Shown here one piece after another: positions 36,634 through 45,869 of a stretch of DNA of 64,000 bases. The DNA is from JAHJQZ01 sp963676075 (lineage in GTDB: Bacteria; Pseudomonadota; Alphaproteobacteria; Rhizobiales; Devosiaceae), in NCBI GenBank assembly GCA_963676075.2, contig CAXXNZ010000011.1, forward strand, positions 593,545 through 657,544. Direction: 5' to 3'. The notes beneath the pieces were generated by a model that did no database searches, was not told the origin of the DNA, and worked only from the letters and a program-made list of their open reading frames with translations. Position numbers and translations under genes: made by a program. The first letter of the stretch is position 1, and every line of letters starts with the position of its first letter.

Positions 36634-37572
36634 CTAGTTCTTGTTGCCGATGAAGAAGGCCGACGCCCCATTGCCATTGATGGTTCCGCTGCCGGCCCCA
36701 GCCATTTCCTCGGCATGAGGGCCATAGAAGGCTCCAGCGACCGTTCCGGTCATAGTGCCCGTCAGGTCGCCACTGAACTTGTTGCCGTTGAGAGTCCCCT
36801 GGATATTCGTTCCATCAGCGATCCCTGTGAGCGACTTGGCGGCAAAATCGACAGTGGCGCTGAATGTGCCACCCCCGCTATCCGCTCCGACGACAACATA
36901 GTAATTGCCGCCATACTGGACGACCTGCGTTGGCAACTGGCCAACCGGCGTTTCAAGGCCGGTGGCGACAAGCGCCATGCCGTCATAGCCTTCAACTCGG
37001 CCGGTTGTGGTATTGACCTGCACGTTCTTGAGAAAATACGCCAGTGACGAATACTGACCATTCAGCGTCGCACCAATGTTTCCGCTCACGGTCTGCTGAT
37101 TTTGAGCCAGGCTGTAACCGAAGCCGTAAACCTCGTAGTTCTTGCCGTTGACAGTAAGTGTGGCGGGCGTCGTATTGACCGAGTTCAGAGTATACGACTG
37201 ACCATCGACGGAGATCTGAAGGGTCTTCTTGTCGGACGCCATTTTGATGGATGCCGTCTTGTAGGTGCCGGCGCTGTCAATGGCGGACGGCGCGCCGGAA
37301 CCAATGCCGAATCCGGAGATACCGGCACCGGACTGCTGCGCTTCCGTGATCGAAGAGTAGGTGCCGTCGGCATCGGTCCGGTTGTACGCAAAGAGCGCCT
37401 TCTCGCCGGGAGATATGCTGCCGTCGCCGTTCACATCGACCACTGTCTGATTGGTGGAAGCCGAGCCTGTCGAGCCACCTCCGAACAAGCTGCCCAGCGA
37501 ACATCCCGACACCGCGGTGCCCGCCAGAAGCGCAACAATCGAAACCCTAAGTAGTCGTCCGTAATCAAACAC
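36634..37572 (-). CDS. TbpB-like beta-barrel lipoprotein, likely Slam substrate
   Basis: A 312-residue protein with a lipoprotein signal peptide ending AVSGC (start GTG at 37572). A Gly/Ser linker leads to an EF-hand-like loop DVNGDGSISPGE near residues 46-57. The C-terminal half is made of antiparallel strands and ends with the transferrin-binding-protein-like signature GAFYGPHAEEMAG near 284 (FYGP.A.E, as in TbpB/HpuA lipoprotein barrels). It probably sits on the outer surface. The ligand is unknown. It is the first gene of a three-gene operon with Slam and another barrel protein. Confidence 0.8.
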   Translation of the reverse strand: MFDYGRLLRVSIVALLAGTAVSGCSLGSLFGGGSTGSASTNQTVVDVNGDGSISPGEKALFAYNRTDADGTYSSITEAQQSGAGISGFGIGSGAPSAIDSAGTYKTASIKMASDKKTLQISVDGQSYTLNSVNTTPATLTVNGKNYEVYGFGYSLAQNQQTVSGNIGATLNGQYSSLAYFLKNVQVNTTTGRVEGYDGMALVATGLETPVGQLPTQVVQYGGNYYVVVGADSGGGTFSATVDFAAKSLTGIADGTNIQGTLNGNKFSGDLTGTMTGTVAGAFYGPHAEEMAGAGSGTINGNGASAFFIGNKN

Positions 37573-37919
37573 TTCTTTGCCCCCAAAGGTTTGGTTTTAG
37601 GCAAAATGCATCTGAACGGCAGATCGGTATATTGTCCCAAGTTGACGATAGTTGCGCACCGGCGCCTCAAGAGCGCCGCTGAAGGTTGTGATGTCGCCGA
37701 CGCGCAGCGCTTCCCTCTGCAACCGGGAATTCGGGCGCACCTGAGAACCGGCCAATTCAAGTCGGACACCGATTCTCTGGCGCACTGACCGGAGCCGTGT
37801 GAGCGGGCAGCATCCCCTACCTGAAAGTAATTCTCATCGAGACGAGTAATATACCCAAATTGACCGCCAACACAAAATGCATAGCTTATCTCTATATTCT
37901 AACACACTGAGAAATATTT
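37573..37919. other. Divergent promoter region between the lipoprotein operon and the unknown HTH-like gene
   Basis: About 350 bases. The right half is AT-rich (about 37840-37919) and fits promoter DNA. I see no palindrome strong enough to call an operator, and no RNA structure. Confidence 0.5.
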
Positions 37920-38759
37920 ATGAATTTCCAAGTAGGTCTGGAGTCCGCTGGCGGTGGAACGGCACGGCTGCCGCAGCTTGGTCAGTACATAGATGCCCTG
38001 GCCGGCATCATAGGCCACCAACACCGGGCGCAGGTGTTCACAGGCCGGCATATCGCACAAAGACTCGGCATCGATGCGGCACAGTGGACGCGAAAGCGCA
38101 AAGGGCAATCGGCCATTCATCCAGCGGAACTGGCGCGTCTGGTCGATCTGTTTCAGCTCGGGCCGCGCCTCGATTATCGCCTTTTCTTCGCCGCCGACCT
38201 TGACGAGTTCCTTCACCTGCTTTCGCAGGCCCAGGTCGGCACCTATGGCGAGACCGTGACCTCAAAACTTGTTCGGTTGTTCTGGCAACAGTCGATGAAC
38301 TCACGCCTGGCAATCAGCCTTGATGAGACCTTTCAGAAATCCCATCCGTCGGCCAAGAACCGTACCCCCGGAAAAAACGTTCCCCACGCCGTATCGTTCG
38401 GCAGCAAGATGTCCATAGATATATCCGGGCCCGAAAATCAAAAATGCTATGTTTTTCATACGCATTTTTGCGCGCAAGGCGACGTGTTCTTCCTCGGCAC
38501 CGAGGACCCTTCGCTTCCGAATGCGCTGTATCCGGACGGCGGCAAAGTCAGACTGTCCTGCAGAATTCAGGGGTTGGCGGGCCTGCGGCATCTGTTTTGT
38601 CTCTGCTTGCCGGAAAGCGATTTGCCCGAAGATCAAGCACTCGAACTGGATGCGCCTGCGGATCCTGCCGATCGCTTCTGGCTCGAAAGGCTTTACGCCT
38701 ATCTGACACACCATCAGGGCTGGGACTGCGCCAGGCGCGAATTCCTGCTTGTGGGTTGA
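37920..38759 (+). CDS. Unrecognised protein with possible N-terminal helix-turn-helix
   Basis: A 279-residue soluble protein. Residues about 40-80 (TGRHIAQRLGIDAAQWTRKR, then HPAELARLVDLFQLG) have the spacing of an XRE-like HTH. The rest, from about 100, is rich in beta strands and aromatic residues with several Cys (CYVFHTHFC, LFCLCLP). No family is recognised. It is divergent from the TbpB-like lipoprotein operon, so a regulatory role is possible but only inferred from position. Confidence 0.6.
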   Translation: MNFQVGLESAGGGTARLPQLGQYIDALAGIIGHQHRAQVFTGRHIAQRLGIDAAQWTRKRKGQSAIHPAELARLVDLFQLGPRLDYRLFFAADLDEFLHLLSQAQVGTYGETVTSKLVRLFWQQSMNSRLAISLDETFQKSHPSAKNRTPGKNVPHAVSFGSKMSIDISGPENQKCYVFHTHFCAQGDVFFLGTEDPSLPNALYPDGGKVRLSCRIQGLAGLRHLFCLCLPESDLPEDQALELDAPADPADRFWLERLYAYLTHHQGWDCARREFLLVG

Positions 38760-38919
38760 TGATGTGATCTTCTGGACTGCAGCGTCAATCGCTAAACGCG
38801 CCGGCTGGTTGTGAGGAACCAAGGCACTTCGGCCGCTGCGCCCCGATGACGTGACGATTCGGGCCCGGAACGTGCCACGAAACCATATTTATCTTTGAAA
38901 TCAGTAATTTGCTGAAAAT

Positions 38920-38994
38920 TGGCTGGGGCGGCAGGATTCGAACCTGCGAATGGCGGCACCAAAAGCCGCTGCCTTACCACTTGGCCACGCCCCA
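38920..38994 (-). tRNA. tRNA-Gln (anticodon TTG)
   Basis: On the minus strand a 75-nt cloverleaf with acceptor TGGGGCG/CGCCCCA, discriminator G and encoded CCA. The anticodon stem GCGGC/GCCGC holds loop TTTTGGT, giving anticodon TTG. The TTCGAAT T-loop is standard. Confidence 0.95.
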
Positions 38995-39171
38995 ACAAAG
39001 CGGGACGGTTCCTACACCGTTCGCCAAGGCCACGCAACTCGCTGCAGTCATTCCTTGAGCGGCGCATGCGTCCTGCCAATGGGGGTGCGTCAAAATTCGT
39101 GACGCATTTGACCCTGATTGGGGTCTTGAACGGCGCTCACACCGCAGCTATAAGGCCTTCACTTCACGTGG

Positions 39172-39248
39172 CGGAGTATAGCGCAGTCTGGTAGCGCACC
39201 TCGTTCGGGACGAGGGGGTCGCAAGTTCAAATCTTGCTACTCCGACCA
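39172..39248 (+). tRNA. tRNA-Pro (anticodon CGG)
   Basis: A 77-nt cloverleaf with acceptor CGGAGTA/TACTCCG, discriminator A and encoded CCA. The anticodon stem CCTCG/CGAGG holds loop TTCGGGA, giving anticodon CGG. The T-loop is TTCAAAT. Confidence 0.96.
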
Positions 39249-39311
39249 TTTTTCTCCCGGTAATGTCGATCACCCATGACGTCAGGTCCCTTGACGCGGC
39301 AAAGGTGAGAC

Positions 39312-40100
39312 ATGTTCTGGCTGTTTTCCAAGCTTTTCTGGCTCGTTGCGCAACCGCCGGCCCTGATCGGGCTGCTGGTGCTCGTTGGGCTCGTCCTCAC
39401 CCATACCCGCTGGCTGCGCATGGGGCGCGGGCTGACCGGTCTCGGGCTCGCCCTGCTGGCGGTTTTCGGTTTTACAAATGTCGGCCACCTGATGCTGCAG
39501 CCGCTCGAAGCGCGTTATCAGCGCCCTGCCAGCTTTCCTACCAATGCAACCGGCCTGATCGTGCTTGGCGGCGGCACCGTCAACGATGTCTCGAAGGCCC
39601 GTGGTGCCTATGAGCTCGCCGATAGCGGTGACCGCTATGTCGAAGCGGTGCGGCTGGCACTGGCCCATCCGGACCTGAAGGTGCTGGTCACCGGGGGCAA
39701 AGGCTCGCTCGCTTCGGGCGGCGAATCGGACGCCCAGAGCTCAGAGCGGCTTTTTCGTGCTTTCGGACTCGCTGGCCCTCGTTTGCTCTACGAAGATACC
39801 TCGCGCAACACCTATGAAAACGCGGTCAATTCGGCGGCGATGCTGCAACCGAATGCAGGACAACGCTATGTGCTGATCACCTCGGCCTATCACATGCCGC
39901 GTTCGGCCGCCCTGTTCGAGCGCGCCGGCTTTGCTGTCATACCCTGGCCCGTCGACTACCACACCACGGGCAAGGAGAGCCTGACGCTCTCTCCCGTCCA
40001 CGCCGTCGACAATCTCGATGCCGTCAACACGGCGCTTCGAGAATGGATCGGGCTGTTCGTCTATTGGGCAACAGGGCGCATCCCCAGCCCCCTGCCCTGA
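39312..40100 (+). CDS. DUF218/YdcF-like (ElyC-like) membrane protein
   Basis: A 262-residue protein with two N-terminal membrane segments (about residues 8-28 and 38-56) and a DUF218 domain (about 80-240; LIVLGGGT, LVTGGKGS, EDTSRNTYENA, ITSAYHMPRS). E. coli relatives ElyC and YdcF are linked to envelope carrier-lipid metabolism. The role here is unknown. It is convergent with bioY, with a shared terminator between them. Confidence 0.88.
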   Translation: MFWLFSKLFWLVAQPPALIGLLVLVGLVLTHTRWLRMGRGLTGLGLALLAVFGFTNVGHLMLQPLEARYQRPASFPTNATGLIVLGGGTVNDVSKARGAYELADSGDRYVEAVRLALAHPDLKVLVTGGKGSLASGGESDAQSSERLFRAFGLAGPRLLYEDTSRNTYENAVNSAAMLQPNAGQRYVLITSAYHMPRSAALFERAGFAVIPWPVDYHTTGKESLTLSPVHAVDNLDAVNTALREWIGLFVYWATGRIPSPLP

Positions 40101-40112
40101 CCGTTCAGACAT

Positions 40113-40139
40113 GAAAAAGGCCGGCACATTGGCCGGCCT
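40113..40139. terminator. Bidirectional terminator between the DUF218 gene and bioY
   Basis: An 8-bp stem AGGCCGGC/GCCGGCCT (40118-40125 and 40132-40139) with a six-base loop. The five A before it give a T run on the minus strand for bioY; on the plus strand it is followed by CTTCCC, so termination there would be weaker. Confidence 0.6.
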
Positions 40140-40163
40140 CTTCCCGATTCTTTTGGGCTTGGC

Positions 40164-40784
40164 TCAGCCCTTGCGCGATTTGAGCAATTGCCAGCCGCCG
40201 GCGATGGTTACCGCCGCGAGCGCCATCTTCAACCCATCCCAGATCAGGAACGGCTTGACGGCGATGTCAAAGGCGGAACCGAGGACATTGGTCTGATCGA
40301 TCCAGCTCGCACTGCCCGACAGGGCAAGCAGCCACAGATAGCCAAAGGTGAATGACACGGCGAAGTTGGCGAACACCATGACGGCGAAGAGCGGCAGGAT
40401 GCGCTTCGACAGCCCGCGGTCCGCGGCCGTGCCGATAATGAAAGCCATCGGCAACCAGCCGAGAATGAACCCGAAGGTCGGCGAGAAGACATAGGCCGGA
40501 CCGGCGCCGCTGGTGAAAACGGGCAGACCGCTCAAACCCTCGATGGTATAGAGCAGGATGGTCGCAACCCCGAGGCGCGCACCGAGCGTGGCGGCAATCA
40601 GGGCGACGGTGAGCGATTGCAGCGTGGCCGGCACCGGAATAAACGGGATGCGGACATGCGCAGCGACGGCGAGCAGCAACGTGCCGAACACCACGATTGC
40701 GAGCGCGCTGGCAAGGCGCAACGGCCGCGCCTCAGCGCTGAACGAGCCAAGAAGCGTGTTGGGGGTGGCATAGATGGTGGCCAT
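40164..40784 (-). CDS. bioY: BioY, biotin transporter substrate-binding S component
   Basis: A 206-residue protein with six hydrophobic segments and BioY features (PVPATLQSL near residue 55, GxGPAYVFSPTFGFILGW near 100). It captures biotin in the inner membrane, alone or with an ECF module. The start at 40784 has an AAGGGA upstream. No bioM/bioN genes are adjacent. No riboswitch-like structure is evident in the short leader. Confidence 0.93.
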   Translation of the reverse strand: MATIYATPNTLLGSFSAEARPLRLASALAIVVFGTLLLAVAAHVRIPFIPVPATLQSLTVALIAATLGARLGVATILLYTIEGLSGLPVFTSGAGPAYVFSPTFGFILGWLPMAFIIGTAADRGLSKRILPLFAVMVFANFAVSFTFGYLWLLALSGSASWIDQTNVLGSAFDIAVKPFLIWDGLKMALAAVTIAGGWQLLKSRKG

Positions 40785-40848
40785 GTGCTTACGGTCCCTT
40801 GATCCCATAGGAAGTCAGAACAGATAACCGTACCAAGCCCGGAACTCA

Positions 40849-41766
40849 ATGGCCCCCACCACACCGAGCCTCGTTTTCGATCGCGACTTCACTCCGGAAA
40901 TCGGCGTGCCCGTCGAGATCGCACCCGGTATTGCCCGCCTTACGGCGCCCAATGCCAGCGCCTACACATTCACCGGCACCAATGCCTTCATCATCGGCAC
41001 GGACAGCGTTTTTTTGGTCGATGTCGGTCCTGACGACCCGGATCACCTTGAGGCACTGGCGAAGGCCGTCGATGGCCGCAAGGTCGAAGCGGTGCTGTTG
41101 ACCCACACGCACAAGGATCATTCGGCCCTGGCGCACCATGCGGCGGAACGGTTCGATGCGCCGATCTGGTTCGGCGGCCCTCATCGGCGCTCGCGGCCTC
41201 TGAGGTTTCTGGAGATCGATCCGCTCGATGCCGCCTGCGACTGGGTACTTCAACCCGACCGGGTGATCAAAGATGGTGATGAACTGGCCGTCGGTGACAT
41301 GCGCGTCAGCGTCATTGCGACGCCCGGTCATTGCGCCAACCACCTTGCATTCGGCCTTCCCGGCACCCCATATCTTTTGAGCGGTGACCACGTCATGGGC
41401 TGGAATTCGACGCTGGTGGCGGTGCCCGACGGGTCGATGCGCGACTATCTCGCCTCGCTCGACACGCTCCTCACACTCGATTTCACCACCTACCTGCCGG
41501 CCCATGGTGGCACGGTTGATAACGGTCCGGATCAGGCACGGGCACTGAAGGCCCATCGCGGCAAGCGCAATGCCCAGATCCTCGAGATCATCGGCAACAG
41601 CCCGAAAACCCCGGATGCCCTGCTCAAGGCTATCTATCCCGACATTCCCGCCGACACTGTCTTCGCCGCACGGCTGACCCTTGCTGCCCATATCGAATAT
41701 CTTGTCGAGATCGGCGCAGCCCGAACCCGTTTCGGGTTCGGTGGACGAAAAGTGGGCAGAGCCTAA
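40849..41766 (+). CDS. Metallo-beta-lactamase fold hydrolase (LACTB2/glyoxalase II-like)
   Basis: A 305-residue MBL-fold protein. Zinc ligands appear in THTHKDHS near residue 86, TPGHCANH near 160, SGDHVMGW near 180 and PAHGG near 220. The C-terminal helical part (about 240-300) resembles the winged-helix tail of the LACTB2-type group. The substrate is not evident; its gene starts 64 nt from the divergent bioY start. Confidence 0.88.
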   Translation: MAPTTPSLVFDRDFTPEIGVPVEIAPGIARLTAPNASAYTFTGTNAFIIGTDSVFLVDVGPDDPDHLEALAKAVDGRKVEAVLLTHTHKDHSALAHHAAERFDAPIWFGGPHRRSRPLRFLEIDPLDAACDWVLQPDRVIKDGDELAVGDMRVSVIATPGHCANHLAFGLPGTPYLLSGDHVMGWNSTLVAVPDGSMRDYLASLDTLLTLDFTTYLPAHGGTVDNGPDQARALKAHRGKRNAQILEIIGNSPKTPDALLKAIYPDIPADTVFAARLTLAAHIEYLVEIGAARTRFGFGGRKVGRA

Positions 41767-42593
41767 TCGTTGCCTGCCTCGCCACCGCCATCGCCGTCTG
41801 TTCCCGCCTCCGTACCGTCCGGCGTTGAACCGTCACTGATCGGACCCTGGCGTTCCGCCTCGGTAACGGCTTGATCGAGCGCCGCCAGAAAGGCCTCGAT
41901 ACGGCGGCCATTGGTGCCGAGATCGTCGAGCCCAAACAGGGACGCCGAACGCATCGACACAACGGACCCGGCATTGGTCCAGCCAATGCGGATCGCCACC
42001 TCGTCACGATAGCCGAACCAGGTCATGGCAAGCGCATTAAGGCGTCCGGCAGTATTGGGAGCCACCGGCTCGCGCCGGAAGCGGATATCCCAGCCCTGCG
42101 ACGTGGCGAGTTCCGCAACAAGGGAAAACACCTTGTCCGGCGGCAACCCATAGCTGCGGGCGACTGCAGTCGGAAAGGCAGCGTCTCTCAGCCCTTGCGC
42201 CAAAGGTATCTCCGAGGCAGCGCCTTCGATGAGCAGCTTAGGCACCTCGCCGGTCGTCGCCACATCGCTGGTCGCTGGGTAGATCGCCGCCCAATAGGAT
42301 GCCATGCCCAGAGGCAAAACCAGGATCAGCCCGAGCAACACTGCCTGCAGGGCCTTGTCCCAGCCGCGATACCCGGTCTGCCACAGCCGGACGAGCGCGA
42401 TCAGGCCAAACAGAATGGCCAGACATGCCAGCGCCAGCCCGATACCGAACAGCAGCGTGAAGGTGTCGCTGGCGACCATGCGCTCGCGATGCATGATGAT
42501 CGGGATGATTTCGAAGGGCAGCGCCAGCGATGCCAGCCGCCGTGCCCAGATGGCCCAGCGCGAGGTGCGAATCGGTATGCGCATCAACGGCAC
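41763..42593 (-). CDS. DUF1499 membrane protein
   Basis: A 276-residue protein with three hydrophobic segments in its first 110 residues and a soluble DUF1499-like domain (about 115-250; the central DVATTGEVPKLL..YP region and VAIRIGWTNAGSVVSMRSASLFGLDDLGTN). The C-terminal 30 residues are acidic and Gly-rich. Function is not known. It overlaps the MBL gene tail-to-tail by 4 nt. Confidence 0.82.
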   Translation of the reverse strand: MPLMRIPIRTSRWAIWARRLASLALPFEIIPIIMHRERMVASDTFTLLFGIGLALACLAILFGLIALVRLWQTGYRGWDKALQAVLLGLILVLPLGMASYWAAIYPATSDVATTGEVPKLLIEGAASEIPLAQGLRDAAFPTAVARSYGLPPDKVFSLVAELATSQGWDIRFRREPVAPNTAGRLNALAMTWFGYRDEVAIRIGWTNAGSVVSMRSASLFGLDDLGTNGRRIEAFLAALDQAVTEAERQGPISDGSTPDGTEAGTDGDGGGEAGND

Positions 42594-42702
42594 TCCTGCA
42601 GACGGGCCATGCTCTCAAAAGGGGGCGATTGCCTTTTCAACTCGATCATACGGCCACGCACACATTTAGGCCATGCGATCTGATTCGACCAAAACCGATG
42701 GT

Positions 42703-43857
42703 TTAGCGCCGGCTGTCCGAGGCATCGGCTCCACCGCTGATGTTACGGGAACGGCACATCGTCTTCACCGTCTGCCACTCGACATCCGAAAAGGCGGTGC
42801 TGGTGACCGGTGCATCGGCCGAAAGCCGTTTGAGGTTTTGCTCACGCTCGACGGTCAGCGGGTGGCTCGACAACAGAGCAAGAACCGCCGCGCCGGAATC
42901 GTCCTCGGCGATGCGCTGCAGGAGGGTGGCGAGCGCCAACGGGTCGTAACCGAGACGTTTGGCGGCTTCAGCGGCAAAAACGTCCGCTTCCGTTTCCGCC
43001 TGACGCGAATTATGGGCGTCGATAATCATCGTCCCAAGGCCACCGGCAACCGACAAGCCGGTCATATCGCCAAGAATGAAACCGATGATGAGACCTGTTC
43101 CTGCCGCCGTGACGATGTTCTGCATCGCATGCCTGTGCACGACATGGCCGATCTCATGCGCAATCACGCCGGCGAACTCGTCGCTGTTCTCGGTCTCATC
43201 GAGAAGAGCCGAGGTGTAGTAGATGCGCCCGCCCGGTATGGCGAAGGCGTTGGCGATCTCGGACCGGCCAACCTTCACCTCGACCGGAAACGGCAAAGTC
43301 TGCCCCTCGAGCACACGATCGACAAATCGGGCGATTGCGAGATTGGCCGCAGCTTGCGGAGCGATGTTGCAGGCCGGCATGCGTTCGCCATCGCCGAGCG
43401 CCTGTTCGATCTGCGTCGCTACCGTGCGTCCAAGCTCCGTTTCCCATTCCGACGGCATGACGGCGGTGATCGGACCGGCGGAGAGCGGGATACCCCAGAC
43501 ATAGGCCGCCACGACCCCGGCCAGCAATGCCGTCGAGCCGGCTAAAAGCCCCGCCTGCTTGCCCCGCTGGCGACGCTTCTGCCGTTCAAGGGCCGGCATG
43601 AGACGCAGGGCCTCGGCAATATCCTCGTCCTCGAACAGCACCAGCCGGGCGCCAAGAGGCGCGCTCGTGGTGCTCAGCCTCATCACGTCCCGGCGCGCTG
43701 GTTTGCGCACCAGCTCCACGGCCGGCCAATGCGCCAGATGTGCGCCACTCGCCTTGTCGATGATGGTCCAGGTGCCATCTTCCGGCGAACCCGTGAGATG
43801 GGCCGTTACGTCACGGCTTCGCGCCCACTCGCCATCGAGAAAATATCCGCTGATCAT
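42703..43857 (-). CDS. M48-family zinc metalloprotease with N-terminal DUF-like domain
   Basis: A 384-residue membrane protein. HEIGHVVHRHA near residue 239 is the zinc-binding HExxH, and ETEADVFA near 287 supplies the third ligand. One membrane segment lies at about 98-118, with a soluble N-terminal part before it. The start ATG at 43857 lies one base after the stop of the DUF898 gene, so the two are coupled. M48 proteins of this type act in periplasmic protein quality control; the exact substrate is unknown. Confidence 0.9.
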   Translation of the reverse strand: MISGYFLDGEWARSRDVTAHLTGSPEDGTWTIIDKASGAHLAHWPAVELVRKPARRDVMRLSTTSAPLGARLVLFEDEDIAEALRLMPALERQKRRQRGKQAGLLAGSTALLAGVVAAYVWGIPLSAGPITAVMPSEWETELGRTVATQIEQALGDGERMPACNIAPQAAANLAIARFVDRVLEGQTLPFPVEVKVGRSEIANAFAIPGGRIYYTSALLDETENSDEFAGVIAHEIGHVVHRHAMQNIVTAAGTGLIIGFILGDMTGLSVAGGLGTMIIDAHNSRQAETEADVFAAEAAKRLGYDPLALATLLQRIAEDDSGAAVLALLSSHPLTVEREQNLKRLSADAPVTSTAFSDVEWQTVKTMCRSRNISGGADASDSRR

Positions 43858-43858
43858 C

Positions 43859-45145
43859 TCAATAGGCTCCAACGTTCAGCGCATCGGCCAGCCCCTCGCC
43901 GGCGAGCGGCGATTCCGTACCTGCCGCCCTGACCGTGTCGAGCGCGTCGATATTGGTGATCTGTGCGCCCCGCGCCGCGATCTTCCAGTAGCCAACCGCC
44001 AGCACCAGTTCGGACAGCAGGTTCCAAAGGCCGAGAAACCCGAGATAGAAGGCAATCAGAACGATAAAGGTCGAGGAGCCCATGTGCATGAACCGCGCAA
44101 GGTCTTCGGAGGTACCGGCGCCGCCGATCATCTCGAGTCCGGCTGTCATACCCCCCAAAACCATCAACCCGACAACGACAAATACCGCTGCGGCAATGCC
44201 GAGCAGCACAACGTAAGTCAGGTGTTGCAGCACGATCGCCACAGCGCTGATGCGCACGTTCAACCCGGCATCGCCAATACCGATACTGGAAAAAAAGCGC
44301 GAGTCGATGCGAGTGGTGACAAAGATCCAGGCGAGATAACCGACAATCGCCACCAACAGCGACAGCCAGACAATGGCAGCAAGAGATGAATCCGGATCAC
44401 CGCCATCGGCATCGAATTGAAAAACCTGCCAGGCCGAAAGTGCCAGAACGGCAGCGACCAGCCCATAGGTGCCGTAGAACGGCCAGGCGATCGTCCGCAC
44501 ACGGCCCGTAAACGAGAAGCGCCGGTTGCCATACCAGGTATTGCCAACCCGGTAGGCCCAAAGGCTCTTCGCCATAAATGGATAGGCCAGGCCGAGCGTC
44601 GCAATGGTCGCGAGTGTCCACATGAAGCGCTTGAAGGCATAGACCCAGGCATTGCCCGATTGCTGGAAACGTACGCCCCGCCACAGCGTGCGCGACAGCC
44701 TGAACCGCCGCGAGCGATAACCGGCATAGCCCATGAAAAACCAGAACAGCGGCAACAGAACCAGATAGGCCTGACCCGACAGGTCGGGCAACCGGACCGT
44801 GACGTAGAACAAGGCGATATAGATCGGCAGGAAGATCATCACCGCCATCAGAAAGCCGACCAGCAATTGCACCGGGGTACCGGTGTATTCGAGCGCATCG
44901 CCGTCGATGTCGGTATGACCCCAGTAAAAGTGGCGTTTGCGCGTCACCAGCCAGAACCGATAAATCCCCAGGGTCGGCACAAGCAGCATCAGCCCGGACA
45001 AGAGAATGCCGAGAAATGGCCGGCGCTTGCCCACGAAATTCACTCGAGCCGTGCGGACTCGGGCCATCGGGGCATCGTCCACAAACATGTGACGTTGCGC
45101 GACCGGCGGCACGCGCCAGACAGACGACGCCGTATCCTCCGTCAT
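43859..45145 (-). CDS. YjgN/DUF898 family membrane protein
   Basis: A 428-residue protein with about 7-8 hydrophobic segments. DUF898 features are visible: LLVPTLGIYRFWLVTRKRHFYW near residue 55, YAGYRSRRFRLSRTLWRGVRF near 150 and a C-terminal amphipathic tail. It is coupled to the M48 protease gene downstream and overlaps pdxH (ATGA) upstream. The combination DUF898-M48 recurs in alphaproteobacteria, which suggests that they act together in the envelope. Confidence 0.9.
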   Translation of the reverse strand: MTEDTASSVWRVPPVAQRHMFVDDAPMARVRTARVNFVGKRRPFLGILLSGLMLLVPTLGIYRFWLVTRKRHFYWGHTDIDGDALEYTGTPVQLLVGFLMAVMIFLPIYIALFYVTVRLPDLSGQAYLVLLPLFWFFMGYAGYRSRRFRLSRTLWRGVRFQQSGNAWVYAFKRFMWTLATIATLGLAYPFMAKSLWAYRVGNTWYGNRRFSFTGRVRTIAWPFYGTYGLVAAVLALSAWQVFQFDADGGDPDSSLAAIVWLSLLVAIVGYLAWIFVTTRIDSRFFSSIGIGDAGLNVRISAVAIVLQHLTYVVLLGIAAAVFVVVGLMVLGGMTAGLEMIGGAGTSEDLARFMHMGSSTFIVLIAFYLGFLGLWNLLSELVLAVGYWKIAARGAQITNIDALDTVRAAGTESPLAGEGLADALNVGAY

Positions 45146-45762
45146 GGATTGAGTCGTTGGCGCGTCCAGGTATCGCCTGTACGGGTGAAGCGGATACGAT
45201 CGTGCAGGCGAATTTCGCCCGATTGCCAGAATTCCCAGACGATTGGCTTCAGCCGGTATCCGGTCCAGTCAGCAGGCCTCGGGATGTCGCCATTGCCGTA
45301 TTTGGCTTCGAGTTTTTCCACCCGGCGCATCAGTTCCCGCCTGTTTTTCAGCGGTTGTGACTGCTGCGAGGCATGCGCGCTGATCTTGGCGCCATGCGGA
45401 CGGGTGCGGAAATGGGCATCGGCGTCCTCGACATCGACCTGTTCGATGACGCCGCGCAGCCGCACCTGCTGAAACCGGCTCTTCCAGTGAAAAACCAGCG
45501 CCGCACGCGCGTTTTCGGCGAGCTGGCTGCCTTTCATCGATTCCGAGCTCGAGTAGAACACGATGCCGTCCGCCGAGCGCCGGCTCATCCAAACGATACG
45601 GGCATCAGGCATGCCCGACGGATCGACCGTCGCCAGAACCATGGCGTTGGCATCGTTCGGCTCGCGCCCCCGCGCCTCGGCGTACCATTCCTCGAACATC
45701 TCGAACGGATCGATCGGATCTGTGTCCGCATCGTCGAACAGACGCGGTCCCAATGCCTGCAT
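45142..45762 (-). CDS. pdxH: PdxH, pyridoxine/pyridoxamine 5'-phosphate oxidase
   Basis: A 206-residue FMN enzyme of vitamin B6 synthesis. The flavin-binding region ANAMVLATVD..G.P.ARIVWM starts near residue 39; the C-terminal signature is RLHDRIRFTR near 185. The start at 45762 has GGGAGG upstream; an alternative at 45795 lacks one. It is divergent from dnaJ, a conserved arrangement in rhizobia. Confidence 0.95.
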   Translation of the reverse strand: MQALGPRLFDDADTDPIDPFEMFEEWYAEARGREPNDANAMVLATVDPSGMPDARIVWMSRRSADGIVFYSSSESMKGSQLAENARAALVFHWKSRFQQVRLRGVIEQVDVEDADAHFRTRPHGAKISAHASQQSQPLKNRRELMRRVEKLEAKYGNGDIPRPADWTGYRLKPIVWEFWQSGEIRLHDRIRFTRTGDTWTRQRLNP

Positions 45763-45869
45763 GAATGCCTCCCTGCCGCCGCTATTTCTGGACAATCCGC
45801 ATCCTCATCTCCATATATGCCGCTGAGCAGCATTCGAAGCAACCGCCCGACAGAAAGCATCGAGGAGCC

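Noticed and set aside
40785..40848. Biotin-related riboswitch or operator before bioY
   Set aside because: The 64-base divergent spacer is too short for an RNA switch and shows no BirA- or BioR-type palindrome that I can support.
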